Position numbers and translations under genes: made by a program. From positions 1-13,273 of the forward strand of contig CALFYS010000049.1 of NCBI GenBank assembly GCA_937952245.1: a stretch of 13,273 bases of DNA, written 5' to 3'. This DNA is from an uncultured Alphaproteobacteria bacterium. GTDB taxonomy: Bacteria; Pseudomonadota; Alphaproteobacteria; Puniceispirillales; UBA1172. The notes beneath the pieces were generated by a model. It made no database searches, was not told the origin of the DNA, and worked only from the letters and a program-made list of their open reading frames with translations. Shown here one piece after another: positions 1 through 8,260 of the stretch; position 1 is the stretch's first letter, and each line of letters begins with the position of its first letter.

Positions 1-10
1 ATCCTGTTAT

Positions 11-958
11 TTAGGCCTTGAGCTGGCCGTTCACAAAGGCTTCAAGCCGTTCCCAGATCAAATCGCGGGTGGCGGGCAATTCCTGCATCAATTCATGGCG
101 GGCTTCGGGATAAATATGGATAATGCCGCGCGGCAATTCAGGCAAATAGCGGGCTGAGGCTTCGGCATCCACCACACGTTCATCCCCCGCCAAATGCGCC
201 TCAACAGGCAGATTAATCTGACGTAAGATTTTGGGATTGGCGGTATAGGCCAAACACGATTGATACGCCGCCCGCACCCAACCAAAACTTGGCCCCGTGA
301 CTTTTAAATCAGGGTTGCGGGTAAACCACTCGTATTGAAATTGATAGCCTTCAGGGTCCCGGGTCAGGACATTATTGGGGTGAAATTCTCGGCTTTTCAA
401 ATCATCTTGCCGGAAAAACAGCGGCCGTGTTGCCAATCCCAAAGAACATAAGAAATTGACCAGAACACTGACCAATCGCCCCGGTTTCACTGGCGGCATG
501 ATCATCGGGGCGATCAGCATCACCCCTTTGATATGGGGATGAGCCTTATTTTCATGAGCATAGCGGAGCGCCAGATGCCCGCCCATGGAATGCCCAAAGA
601 TCAATAACGGCAGGTCGTGACGGTCAAAACCGCTGGCCTTCATCACCGCCGATAAAGCGGTAAGATGCTGATGAAACCCATCAGAATGCACCAATTGCGG
701 AAAACCCGGGCTTAACCGAGTGCTTAACCCTTGGCTTGGCCAATCAAGGCAAACCGCCTCCAGCCCCATGGCCGCAAATTTGAGGGCTTGCGCCTCGTGC
801 TTTTCGATAAATTCTGTAAAGCCGGGCAAGACAAGCACCCTGCCCCTGATTTTGCTGCGCCTCTTGTTTTCTGATTGGCCATGGCCAGCATAGGCGGGAT
901 AGACGCGATAGCGGATCGTCATCCCCTCGATGCTGATATATTGGTCAGGGGCCGTCAT
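11..958 (-). CDS. Alpha/beta hydrolase, lysophospholipase (PldB)-like
   Basis: This 315-residue protein has a serine-hydrolase fold of the PldB/monoacylglycerol-lipase type. It shows the early VLVLPGFTEF strand-loop (41-50), the nucleophile elbow GHSMGG (122-127, Ser124), a likely acid in LAGDERVV (Asp259) and a late His288 in ARHELMQE, which together make a full triad. I see no signal peptide, so it is probably cytoplasmic. The substrate cannot be read from the sequence; a lysophospholipid or other ester is the family default. The start is ATG at 958 with an AAGAGGCG ribosome site just upstream. It is the last visible gene of the long minus-strand train, 36 bp after the glutamine-synthetase-like gene and without a promoter of its own that I can see. 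The gene ends 10 bp from the window edge, so what follows it is unknown. Confidence 0.85.
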   Translation of the reverse strand: MTAPDQYISIEGMTIRYRVYPAYAGHGQSENKRRSKIRGRVLVLPGFTEFIEKHEAQALKFAAMGLEAVCLDWPSQGLSTRLSPGFPQLVHSDGFHQHLTALSAVMKASGFDRHDLPLLIFGHSMGGHLALRYAHENKAHPHIKGVMLIAPMIMPPVKPGRLVSVLVNFLCSLGLATRPLFFRQDDLKSREFHPNNVLTRDPEGYQFQYEWFTRNPDLKVTGPSFGWVRAAYQSCLAYTANPKILRQINLPVEAHLAGDERVVDAEASARYLPELPRGIIHIYPEARHELMQELPATRDLIWERLEAFVNGQLKA

Positions 959-994
959 ATGCGCCTCTTAAGCCGCCCAGCATAATCGGGGTGA

Positions 995-2335
995 TTACAC
1001 GTTGAGCAGCAGATATTCACGTTCCCAAGGGCTGATCACCTGAAGATAGGCTTCCCCTTCGGCTCTTTTAATTTCGCTGAAGACACGAACAAAATTTTCA
1101 CCCAACACATCTTGCAAGATCGTCTCTTTTTCCAATTTATCCAAGGCCGCGTCCAAATTGCGCGGGATCGTGGTTAAATCTTCGGCGGATTTCGTATGTT
1201 CACGTCTGGCTTTGGTTTCTTGGGTCAGCCCCAGATAAACCGCGGCTAAAGTGGCGGCAATCGCCAGATACGGATTGGCATCCGCCCCGGGCAAACGGTT
1301 TTCAATCCGCCTGTTTTGCGGGGTTGACCGCGGCACGCGCAAGCCCACCGTCCGGTTATCCACCCCCCAAGCCAAATTGGTGGGGGAATCTTCACCCGCC
1401 AGCAAACGGCGATAAGAATTTACATAAGGCGCCATTAACGGCATGGCGGCAGAAAGATAACGCTGCATCCCGCCAATGGCATGGTTAAAGCGTTCAGAAG
1501 GCTCACCATCAGGGTCACTGAAGATATTCTCACCTGTTTCCGCGTCCATAACAGAGACATGGATATGCATGGCGCTCCCCGGCTGGCTTTGCATCGGCTT
1601 GGCCATAAAAGTGGCGTGGACATCATGGTCAAGAGCCGCCTGCCGAACCGTTCTTTTGAACAAAAACGTCTGATCGGCGAGATCAAGCACATCGCCATGG
1701 TTGAAGTTAATTTCCATCTGGGCGGCGCCCGCCTCATGGCTCAAGGTATCAACATCAAGATTTTGCGCATCGCAATAGTCGTAAATATCTTCAAATAAAG
1801 GGTCAAACTCATTCACCGCGTCAATGCCATAGGCTTGCGGTGCCATTTCAGCCCGTCCCGATTTGCCAATCGGCGGCGATAGTGGCGTGTTGGATTCTGA
1901 TTCCTTGCGCACCAAGAAAAACTCCAATTCAGGGGCAATCACTGGACGCAGGCCAATTTCAGCAAATTTAGCAATAACGTTTTTCAAAACCTGCCTTGGG
2001 GCAACATCAACCACCGTACCGTCATGATAAATCACATCATGGATCACTTGGGCGGTCGGCTCACGATACCATGGCACCAGCCTTAAACCGCTGTAATCCG
2101 GCACCAGCACCACATCGGAGTTAATATCCGGCAGCACTTCGCTGTCGATATAATTGCCTGTTACCATCTGCCCAAAAATATATTCCGGCAAGCGCAGGCT
2201 TTGTTCTTTGATGGCGGATTTAAACTTTTTAAAAGGAACGATTTTACCGCGGGGAATTCCCGCCATATCGCTCACCAAACATTCAACTTCGGTGATGGAA
2301 TGGTCTTCCATCCAACGTGTTAATTCATCATCCAT
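995..2335 (-). CDS. Glutamine-synthetase-family ligase (PuuA/gamma-glutamyl-amine synthetase-like)
   Basis: This 446-residue protein belongs to the glutamine synthetase superfamily, which joins the gamma-carboxyl of glutamate to ammonia or an amine using ATP. Visible motifs are PELEFFLV (135-142, metal-binding glutamates), EAGAAQMEIN (201-210), SAMHIHVS (254-261), the arginine-rich NSYRRLLAGEDSP loop (306-318) and NRRIENRLPGADANPYLA (341-358). The N-terminus, ITEVECLVSDMAGIPRGKI, is typical of the PuuA-like branch (gamma-glutamylputrescine synthetase and relatives) rather than housekeeping GlnA. The amine substrate is not determinable by eye; gamma-glutamylpolyamine or gamma-glutamylmethylamide synthesis are alternatives. 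The start is ATG at 2335 with AGGTG upstream. It lies 42 bp after the Atm1-type gene and no terminator separates them, so it appears to be read as part of the suf transcript. No puu catabolic genes are nearby. Confidence 0.85.
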   Translation of the reverse strand: MDDELTRWMEDHSITEVECLVSDMAGIPRGKIVPFKKFKSAIKEQSLRLPEYIFGQMVTGNYIDSEVLPDINSDVVLVPDYSGLRLVPWYREPTAQVIHDVIYHDGTVVDVAPRQVLKNVIAKFAEIGLRPVIAPELEFFLVRKESESNTPLSPPIGKSGRAEMAPQAYGIDAVNEFDPLFEDIYDYCDAQNLDVDTLSHEAGAAQMEINFNHGDVLDLADQTFLFKRTVRQAALDHDVHATFMAKPMQSQPGSAMHIHVSVMDAETGENIFSDPDGEPSERFNHAIGGMQRYLSAAMPLMAPYVNSYRRLLAGEDSPTNLAWGVDNRTVGLRVPRSTPQNRRIENRLPGADANPYLAIAATLAAVYLGLTQETKARREHTKSAEDLTTIPRNLDAALDKLEKETILQDVLGENFVRVFSEIKRAEGEAYLQVISPWEREYLLLNV

Positions 2336-2377
2336 AAGACACCTAAATTCAATTCGCCGGCAACTATTCTGGCAAGA

Positions 2378-4195
2378 TCAGGCCAAATCCTTTTCATCCT
2401 GATCAGACGCCTGCCGCATCCACATGGTATAATACATCCCATTTAATGCAAGCAGCTCTTGATGGGTGCCGCTTTCTTCGACTTGGCCTTTGTTCAACAC
2501 AAAGATTTTATCGCAATTCACCACTGTTGACAGGCGATGGGCGATAATCAAGGTGGTGCGCCCGGCGCTGATCGTCTCAAGCGAATGCTGGATTTCCTTT
2601 TCGGTGCGGCTATCAAGGGCTGAGGTGGCTTCATCAAACAAAAAGATGGACGGGTTCTTGATGATCGCCCGGGCGATGGCAACCCGCTGCTTTTCACCGC
2701 CAGATAGTTTTAAGCCTCGCTCACCGACTTTTGTGTCATAACCATCAGGCAGAGAGGCGATAAAGTCATGCAGAGACGCCAATTTAGACGCTTCGCGAAT
2801 ATCGTTCAAACTGGCATCAGGTTTACCATAGGCGATGTTTTCAGCAATCGTGGTGTTAAACAACACGGTATCTTGCGGGACAACGGCAATTTCTCGCCGT
2901 AAGCCTGACTGCTGAACCTTGTTGATCGGCTGGCCATCAATACGGATTTCACCTTCTTCGGGGTCATAAAACCGGAACAGCAATTTTGAAATCGTGGATT
3001 TCCCTGCCCCGCTTGGCCCCACAATGGCAACACGTTCACCCGCCGCCACCGTCAGGTTCAGCCCTTTCAAAACCCCGCGCGGGCCATAAGAGAACACGAC
3101 ATTTTCAAAATCAATCTGCCCATGGTCAATTTTGATCGGCGGGGCTTGGTCTTGGTCAGTAATATCGGGGGCTTCTTCTAAAAGTGAGAACATCCGTTCC
3201 ATATCGGTCAATGATTGGCGGATTTCACGGTAGATATACCCCAGAAAATTCAACGGCAAATAGAGCTGAATCAAATAGGTGTTCACCACCACAAAACTGC
3301 CAATGCTGATATTGCCATTATGAATGTCATGCCCCGCCATCCCCATCACCAAGGCAAGACCGGTTGAGATGATCAACCCTTGGCCAATATTGACCGCGGA
3401 AAGCGATGTGCGGGATTGCACCGCGGCTTTTTCATAACGTGATAAGGCTTCAGAATATCGTTTAGCTTCAATGTCTTCAGCACTGAAATATTTGACAGTT
3501 TCAAAGTTTAGAAGTGAGTCCACCGCGCGGGTGGCGGCTTTTTCATCGGCTTCGTTCATGCGGCGGCGAAACTTGATCCGCCATTCGGTAACCGACAGGG
3601 TGAAGACGGTGTAAATCACCACCGTGGTGAAGGTTACCACCGCGTAATAAAAGCCGAACATGGCCCACATAATGCTGGAGACAAGGATCAATTCAATGAT
3701 CAAAGGCATGACTTCCAGAAGCGCGAAAGTCAGCAAAAATTCCATGCCTTTGGCGCCACGTTCGATTGCCCGGGTCAAGCCCCCTGTCTGGCGGTCGAGG
3801 TGGAATTTCAGGCTTAAGGAATGAAGATGTTTAAACGTCGTGAGCGCCGCCCCATGAACCGCTTTCTGGGCGACACGGACAAAGACAAATTCACTGCCTT
3901 CATCAAAGAATTGCTGGCTAATTCTGGCCAGCGCGTACGCGCCCAACAGCCACCACATAACGCTGAGATCAAAACCAGCGTCTTCACCGGCGACATGATC
4001 AACCAATTTGCCATAGAAAATCGGCACGACCAATGTTGCGGCACGCGCCAAGGCCACAAAAGCCAAGGCAATGCAAATCCGTGCCGTGACCGAACGATCA
4101 CCACGGGGAGAAACATATCGAAACAATTCAACAAGGGCAGAACGAATGCCAATTTTAGGCATTGCTGCTTGTTCACTTACAACAGGCTTGGACAT
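2378..4195 (-). CDS. Atm1/HMT1-type ABC exporter (fused membrane and ATPase domains)
   Basis: This 605-residue half-transporter has an N-terminal six-helix exporter domain (about 20-330) and a C-terminal ATPase domain (about 358-600). The ATPase motifs are complete: Walker A GPSGAGKST (393-401), Q-loop Gln441, signature LSGGEKQR (497-504), Walker B IFLFDE ending at Glu522, and H-loop His553. The membrane domain carries family marks of Atm1/ABCB7: NFETVKYFSAE (230-240), an N-x-x-Q pair (Asn269, Gln272) and LNFLGY with Gly319. From memory of Atm1 structural work, the last three positions line the glutathione-binding cavity. The likely role is homodimeric export from the inner membrane of glutathione-linked sulfur, Fe-S or heavy-metal species. 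The start is ATG at 4195 with GAGG upstream, 21 bp after the sufA-like gene, which ties it to Fe-S assembly. The exact cargo is inference. Confidence 0.92.
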   Translation of the reverse strand: MSKPVVSEQAAMPKIGIRSALVELFRYVSPRGDRSVTARICIALAFVALARAATLVVPIFYGKLVDHVAGEDAGFDLSVMWWLLGAYALARISQQFFDEGSEFVFVRVAQKAVHGAALTTFKHLHSLSLKFHLDRQTGGLTRAIERGAKGMEFLLTFALLEVMPLIIELILVSSIMWAMFGFYYAVVTFTTVVIYTVFTLSVTEWRIKFRRRMNEADEKAATRAVDSLLNFETVKYFSAEDIEAKRYSEALSRYEKAAVQSRTSLSAVNIGQGLIISTGLALVMGMAGHDIHNGNISIGSFVVVNTYLIQLYLPLNFLGYIYREIRQSLTDMERMFSLLEEAPDITDQDQAPPIKIDHGQIDFENVVFSYGPRGVLKGLNLTVAAGERVAIVGPSGAGKSTISKLLFRFYDPEEGEIRIDGQPINKVQQSGLRREIAVVPQDTVLFNTTIAENIAYGKPDASLNDIREASKLASLHDFIASLPDGYDTKVGERGLKLSGGEKQRVAIARAIIKNPSIFLFDEATSALDSRTEKEIQHSLETISAGRTTLIIAHRLSTVVNCDKIFVLNKGQVEESGTHQELLALNGMYYTMWMRQASDQDEKDLA

Positions 4196-4216
4196 AGGGC
4201 CTCAATTAGCGCCACA

Positions 4217-4564
4217 TCAGGCGACGGAAAAACTTTCACCGCATCCACAACGCGCGGTTTCATTGGGGTTGTTAAAGACAAAACCAGAAGAAAACTTATC
4301 TTCGGACCAATCCATTTCAGACCCGATGATAAACATCACCGCCGCCGGATCCACCAGAACAGTAACGCCTTTATCGCTGATCGCGTCTTCAAATGGCTTT
4401 TTGTCATAAGCATATTCAACCTGGTATTTCATGCCCGAACAGCCCGCGGTTTTAATGCTGACACGAATACCGATGACGCCATCGCCGCCTTTTTCAACCA
4501 AGGCGCGGACATGGCTTGCGGCATTTTCGGTTAAGGTAATCAATGGTTTCGTTGGATCAAACAT
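4217..4564 (-). CDS. sufA: A-type Fe-S carrier, SufA/IscA/HesB family
   Basis: This 115-residue protein of the HesB/IscA family holds and passes on Fe-S clusters. It has the three conserved cysteines of the family: Cys42 in TAGCSGMKY, and Cys106 and Cys108 in the C-terminal CGCG. Length is normal. I chose ATG at 4564 because a strong AGGAGGT ribosome site ends five bases upstream; a TTG one codon earlier (4567) is less likely. The gene sits 12 bp after the SufT-like gene inside the suf operon, which favours the name sufA, though A-type proteins (SufA, IscA, ErpA) are hard to separate by sequence alone. Confidence 0.93.
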   Translation of the reverse strand: MFDPTKPLITLTENAASHVRALVEKGGDGVIGIRVSIKTAGCSGMKYQVEYAYDKKPFEDAISDKGVTVLVDPAAVMFIIGSEMDWSEDKFSSGFVFNNPNETARCGCGESFSVA

Positions 4565-4576
4565 CAATACCTCCTT

Positions 4577-4996
4577 CTACCAGATCATATCGAGGGCCAG
4601 TTTGGCATCCTCGCTCATGCGGTCTTTCGTCCAGCCGGGCTCCCAGACCAGATCAACCTCTACCTTACCTGCTTCTGGAATTTGTGCAACGGCTTCGGCA
4701 ACTTGCCCGGGCATCTCGCCTGCCACCGGACAGCCCGGGGCGGTCAAAGACATGGTGATGTGGATATTGCCATCATCAAAGCGGTTGATGTCATAAATCA
4801 GCCCCAGATCATAGATATTCACCGGAATTTCAGGATCATGAACGGTTTTCAGCGCGTCTTCGACCTTTTCCAGATCAACTTGGCTCAGGCCATCCCGCGG
4901 CTCTCCTGCGCTGGCGCGATAGCCTTCTGGCGTCGCCTCCGCCCGATGCGGCATGAAATGTTCAAGCCCTAAGGGATGATCGGATGAACCTGTCAT
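4577..4996 (-). CDS. sufT: SufT-like DUF59 / MIP18-family Fe-S assembly protein
   Basis: This 139-residue protein has a DUF59 domain at about 41-139. It shows DPEIPVNIYDLGLIYDI (54-70), MSLTAPGCPVAGEMP (82-96) with the conserved Cys89, and the C-terminal VWEPGWTKDRMSEDAK (117-132). These match the SUF-associated branch of the family, which helps deliver clusters to target proteins. The first 40 residues are polar and poorly conserved in character. Its ATG (4996) overlaps the sufS stop codon in an ATGA arrangement, which suggests translational coupling. It is followed 12 bp later by the A-type carrier gene. Assignment to the family is firm; the precise maturation targets are unknown. Confidence 0.9.
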   Translation of the reverse strand: MTGSSDHPLGLEHFMPHRAEATPEGYRASAGEPRDGLSQVDLEKVEDALKTVHDPEIPVNIYDLGLIYDINRFDDGNIHITMSLTAPGCPVAGEMPGQVAEAVAQIPEAGKVEVDLVWEPGWTKDRMSEDAKLALDMIW

Positions 4997-6288
4997 GCGA
5001 AAATCTTTCTGACCGTGGCCAAGGCATCAACCAAGGCGTCAATATCAGCCCTTGTGGTATAGACCCCAACACTGGCACGGGCGGTGGATGGCAAATCAAG
5101 GAAATCCATCAAAGGCTGGGCGCAATGATGCCCCGCACGGATCGCCACGCCTTTGCGATCAACAATCGTGGAAATATCATGGGGATGGGCGCAATCCATG
5201 GTGAAAGACACCACCCCTGATTTCCCCGGGGCTGTCCCCACCAGCGTTAAACCTTCGACAGACGCGAGCTGTTGATGGGCATAGGCCAATAAATCCTGTT
5301 CATGATCACGGATGGCATCCATACCAATGGATTGCACATAATCAATCGCCGCGCCCAAACCGATACATTCCGCAATCGGCGGCGTGCCAGCTTCAAAGCG
5401 TTGCGGCGGTTCGGCATAGGTTGATCGTTCAATGGTGACGCGGTCAATCATATCCCCGCCGCCCAAAAACGGCGGCATATCTTGGAGAATATCCATCCGC
5501 CCCCACATCACCCCAATGCCGCTGGGGCCATAGAGTTTATGGCCGGAGAAGACATAGAAATCGCAGCCAATCTCTTGGACATCCACGGGCATATGAACAA
5601 CCCCTTGGCAGCCATCCAACACAAAGATCGCGCCCGCATCATGGGCGGCTTTTGCCAGTTCTTTGACCGGAAACACCGTCCCCAATACATTTGAGACATG
5701 GGGCATGGCGATAATCTTGGTTTTATCGGTGATCAAATCGGTGATCGCCTTCAGGCTGACACTGCCATCAGGATTGACCGGGGCGGCTTTCACCACCGCG
5801 CCTTTTTCTTCGGCGATCATCTGCCATGGCACGATATTGGCGTGGTGATCGGCAACGGAGATTAAAATCTCATCCCCTTGTTTTAAATTGGCACCACCCC
5901 ATGAACGCGCGATTAGGTTCAATGCCATGGTCGCGCCAGAGGTAAAGACAACCTCATCACCCGAAGGCGCGTTAATCAGGCGGGCGACCTTACCGCGGGT
6001 GGCTTCATAGGCATCGGTGGATTCTTCACTCAGCATATGCAGGCCGCGATGCACATTCGAATAGCTATGGCTATAGGCCGCCATCACAGCATCCAGCACC
6101 ACTTGCGGTTTTTGCGACGATGCCGCGCTATCCAGATAGGTCAGCGGCTTGTCATGCACCTGCCGCTTTAAAATCGGGAAATCATCACGGATCGTGGCAA
6201 TATCTCTCTTGGCAACAGGATTGCTGCCATTATTGTCGGCAAGATTATTGCTCGCATCTCCAGCTTTTAATGGCGTGGAATGGCTCAT
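4993..6288 (-). CDS. sufS: Cysteine desulfurase SufS
   Basis: This 431-residue PLP-dependent class-V aminotransferase-fold enzyme takes sulfur from L-cysteine as a persulfide for cluster building, releasing alanine. The PLP lysine is Lys251 in FSGHKLYGPSGIG, a PLP-stacking histidine lies in ADHHAN (146-151), and the catalytic cysteine is Cys389 in RAGHHCAQPLM, on the short active-site loop typical of group II (SufS/CsdA) enzymes. A polar extension of roughly 26 residues precedes the usual start of the family, and it holds no alternative ATG. The ATG at 6288 overlaps the sufD stop (ATGA), and its own stop overlaps the sufT start the same way. No sufE or sufU gene, which would encode the usual sulfur-accepting partner, lies in this window. 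Confidence 0.97.
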   Translation of the reverse strand: MSHSTPLKAGDASNNLADNNGSNPVAKRDIATIRDDFPILKRQVHDKPLTYLDSAASSQKPQVVLDAVMAAYSHSYSNVHRGLHMLSEESTDAYEATRGKVARLINAPSGDEVVFTSGATMALNLIARSWGGANLKQGDEILISVADHHANIVPWQMIAEEKGAVVKAAPVNPDGSVSLKAITDLITDKTKIIAMPHVSNVLGTVFPVKELAKAAHDAGAIFVLDGCQGVVHMPVDVQEIGCDFYVFSGHKLYGPSGIGVMWGRMDILQDMPPFLGGGDMIDRVTIERSTYAEPPQRFEAGTPPIAECIGLGAAIDYVQSIGMDAIRDHEQDLLAYAHQQLASVEGLTLVGTAPGKSGVVSFTMDCAHPHDISTIVDRKGVAIRAGHHCAQPLMDFLDLPSTARASVGVYTTRADIDALVDALATVRKIFA

Positions 6289-7508
6289 GCTTTATCCCCT
6301 AACGCCTTCAGCCAAGCCGCCACTGATGCTTCAACCGGAGCTTTCAGCATTTCGTTATCAACATCATCCAACACATCCGCCAAAAACGCTTCAATCAGCA
6401 TCTGGCGGGCATCGGTTTTGCTGATCCCACGGCTCATCAAATAGAACAGGTGATTGTCATCAATCTCACCAACGGTGGCGCCATGGGAACAGGCGACATC
6501 ATCGGCGTAGATTTCCAGTTCAGGCTTGGCATCAGCCTCACATTTGCGGGACAACAGCAGCGTCCGGCTCATCTGATTGCCATCTGTTTTCTGGGCATCA
6601 CGGGCAACGATCACCTTGCCTTGGAAAATTCCTTTGGCTTGATCATCCAAGACCCCACGAACAATCTGGCGTGATGTGCAATTCGGCATTTGGTGATCGA
6701 CCAAACTGGTGACATCCATGACTTGCTTGGCGTTGGCCAGATAAAGCGTGGTCATGGTCAGATCAACATCTTCGCCCTTAAGGGCAATGCGGTTTTCAGC
6801 CCGAGACAAAGCACTGCCCGTTTGAACAGAAAGCGCGTTATATTGCCCTTTTTCAGCAATATCCATGGCCATCACCGCCAAATGATTGCGGTTTTCATCT
6901 TCTGATTGAACGCGGCCATGGTTAAACCGTGCCGATTTCCCAAGGGTGATCGACAAGACCGGCGCGGACAGCCCATCGCCCGTGCCATGATGATGTTCGA
7001 TGACCGTGCAAGACGCCTCATCGGCAATATCCATCACCAGCACCGCGTGGCTGGATGTATCCGCGCCATCATTGCGAAACACGACATGAAGCGGACTTTC
7101 AACATCACCAGAAACACGGAGGCCAAGCCCTGCCGTCATCATGCCTACGGAAAGATTGGCAATCGCGTGACCGCTCAGACGCTCATCATCAAGCCGTGCG
7201 GCCAATGCCGCGTCTTCTGAAAGGGGGACCACCGTCATCCCTTGTGGCAAATCGCTTGAAAGATGGGCTTGGAAGACACCGTTATAGAACACCAGCCGCG
7301 CGCCATCAGGCAGATCATCCGCCGCCGCCAAATTGGCATCGGGCATGGCCACAAAAGACCGATCACGAAGCGCGTTCAGATTGGTGAAACGCCATGCTTC
7401 CTCTTGCGGCTTTGGAAACCCGCCTTCCAAAAAGCGGGTCGCCGCCCCTTTTGAAACAGGGGATAACTGGCCTTCATCCAACCGTGATTTCAATTGATCA
7501 TGCAGCAT
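6285..7508 (-). CDS. sufD: Fe-S scaffold subunit SufD
   Basis: This 407-residue member of the SufB/SufD beta-helix family forms the SufBC2D scaffold with SufB and SufC. The N-terminal helical part contains EEAWRFTNL (36-44), a family hallmark. The C-terminal core carries the conserved segment ACSHGATVGEIDDNHLFYLM (339-358); His342 corresponds, by motif, to the histidine implicated in cluster assembly in E. coli SufD. I chose ATG at 7508, which overlaps the end of sufC by 11 bp. A longer reading would begin with TTG at 7538, lies further inside sufC and has no better ribosome site; CAGGG upstream of 7508 is a weak but usable one. The stop overlaps the sufS start (ATGA). Confidence 0.95.
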   Translation of the reverse strand: MLHDQLKSRLDEGQLSPVSKGAATRFLEGGFPKPQEEAWRFTNLNALRDRSFVAMPDANLAAADDLPDGARLVFYNGVFQAHLSSDLPQGMTVVPLSEDAALAARLDDERLSGHAIANLSVGMMTAGLGLRVSGDVESPLHVVFRNDGADTSSHAVLVMDIADEASCTVIEHHHGTGDGLSAPVLSITLGKSARFNHGRVQSEDENRNHLAVMAMDIAEKGQYNALSVQTGSALSRAENRIALKGEDVDLTMTTLYLANAKQVMDVTSLVDHQMPNCTSRQIVRGVLDDQAKGIFQGKVIVARDAQKTDGNQMSRTLLLSRKCEADAKPELEIYADDVACSHGATVGEIDDNHLFYLMSRGISKTDARQMLIEAFLADVLDDVDNEMLKAPVEASVAAWLKALGDKA

Positions 7509-8250
7509 CGATAAACCCTGAATATCCAGTTTTTTCAACTTCTAAGGCTAAATTCTTATCACCTGACTTTAAGATTTTACCCCCCGCCAAAATATGCACA
7601 TGGTCAGGGACAATATGATCCAGCAGACGCTGATAATGGGTGATGACCAGCATCCCGATATGATCACCACGAAGGGCGTTCACCCCTTCGGATACAATCT
7701 TCAGCGCGTCCACATCCAGCCCTGAATCGGTTTCATCCAAAATCGCCATGGACGGCTCCAGCATGGCCATTTGCAAAATCTCATAGCGTTTCTTTTCACC
7801 GCCTGAGAAACCCACATTAACAGCACGTTTCAGCATATCGTCTTTGATGCCCAAAGCCCCAGCCTTAGCGCGCACCATTTTGACAAACTCAAGGTTATCA
7901 ATATCGTCCAAGCCTTCATCACGGCGGCGGGCGTTGACCGCGCCTCTCAGAAAGCTCATGCCGCCAACCCCGGGCAATTCCACCGGATATTGAAAGGCCA
8001 AGAACATCCCTGCCCGCGCCCGTTCATCGGCTTCAAGCTCAAGGATTGATTCCCCATCAAGAAGAATATCCCCGCCAGTAACCTCATAGCCATCACGGCC
8101 TGACAGCACATAAGATAAGGTTGATTTGCCCGATCCATTCGGCCCCATGATGGCGTGCACCTCACCTTTATTGATGGTCAGGTTGATGCCTTTCAAAATC
8201 TCGGTATCACCGATGGAGGCATGAAGGTCTTTAATTTCAAGTAAAGCCAT
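7498..8250 (-). CDS. sufC: Fe-S assembly ATPase SufC
   Basis: This 250-residue soluble ABC-type ATPase powers the SufBC2D scaffold. It has Walker A GPNGSGKST (36-44), signature FSGGEKKR (148-155), Walker B MAILDE ending at Glu173, followed by the SufC-typical TDSGLDVDALK (174-184), and the H-loop His205. No membrane segments are present, as expected. I chose ATG at 8250 because AAGGA lies at good distance upstream. A GTG at 8271 would add seven residues and reach back into the sufB stop region, and is less likely. It lies 10 bp after sufB and overlaps the sufD start by 11 bp. Confidence 0.97.
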   Translation of the reverse strand: MALLEIKDLHASIGDTEILKGINLTINKGEVHAIMGPNGSGKSTLSYVLSGRDGYEVTGGDILLDGESILELEADERARAGMFLAFQYPVELPGVGGMSFLRGAVNARRRDEGLDDIDNLEFVKMVRAKAGALGIKDDMLKRAVNVGFSGGEKKRYEILQMAMLEPSMAILDETDSGLDVDALKIVSEGVNALRGDHIGMLVITHYQRLLDHIVPDHVHILAGGKILKSGDKNLALEVEKTGYSGFIDAA

Positions 8251-8260
8251 TGTTTTTTCC

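Noticed and set aside
3821..4534. A 237-codon open frame on the plus strand opposite the Atm1-type and sufA genes
   Set aside because: It is antisense to two strongly conserved genes, has no recognisable domain and a composition expected of a shadow frame.
7509..7538. Longer sufD beginning with TTG at 7538
   Set aside because: It lies inside sufC, has a rare start codon and no better ribosome site; the ATG at 7508 gives the normal family start.
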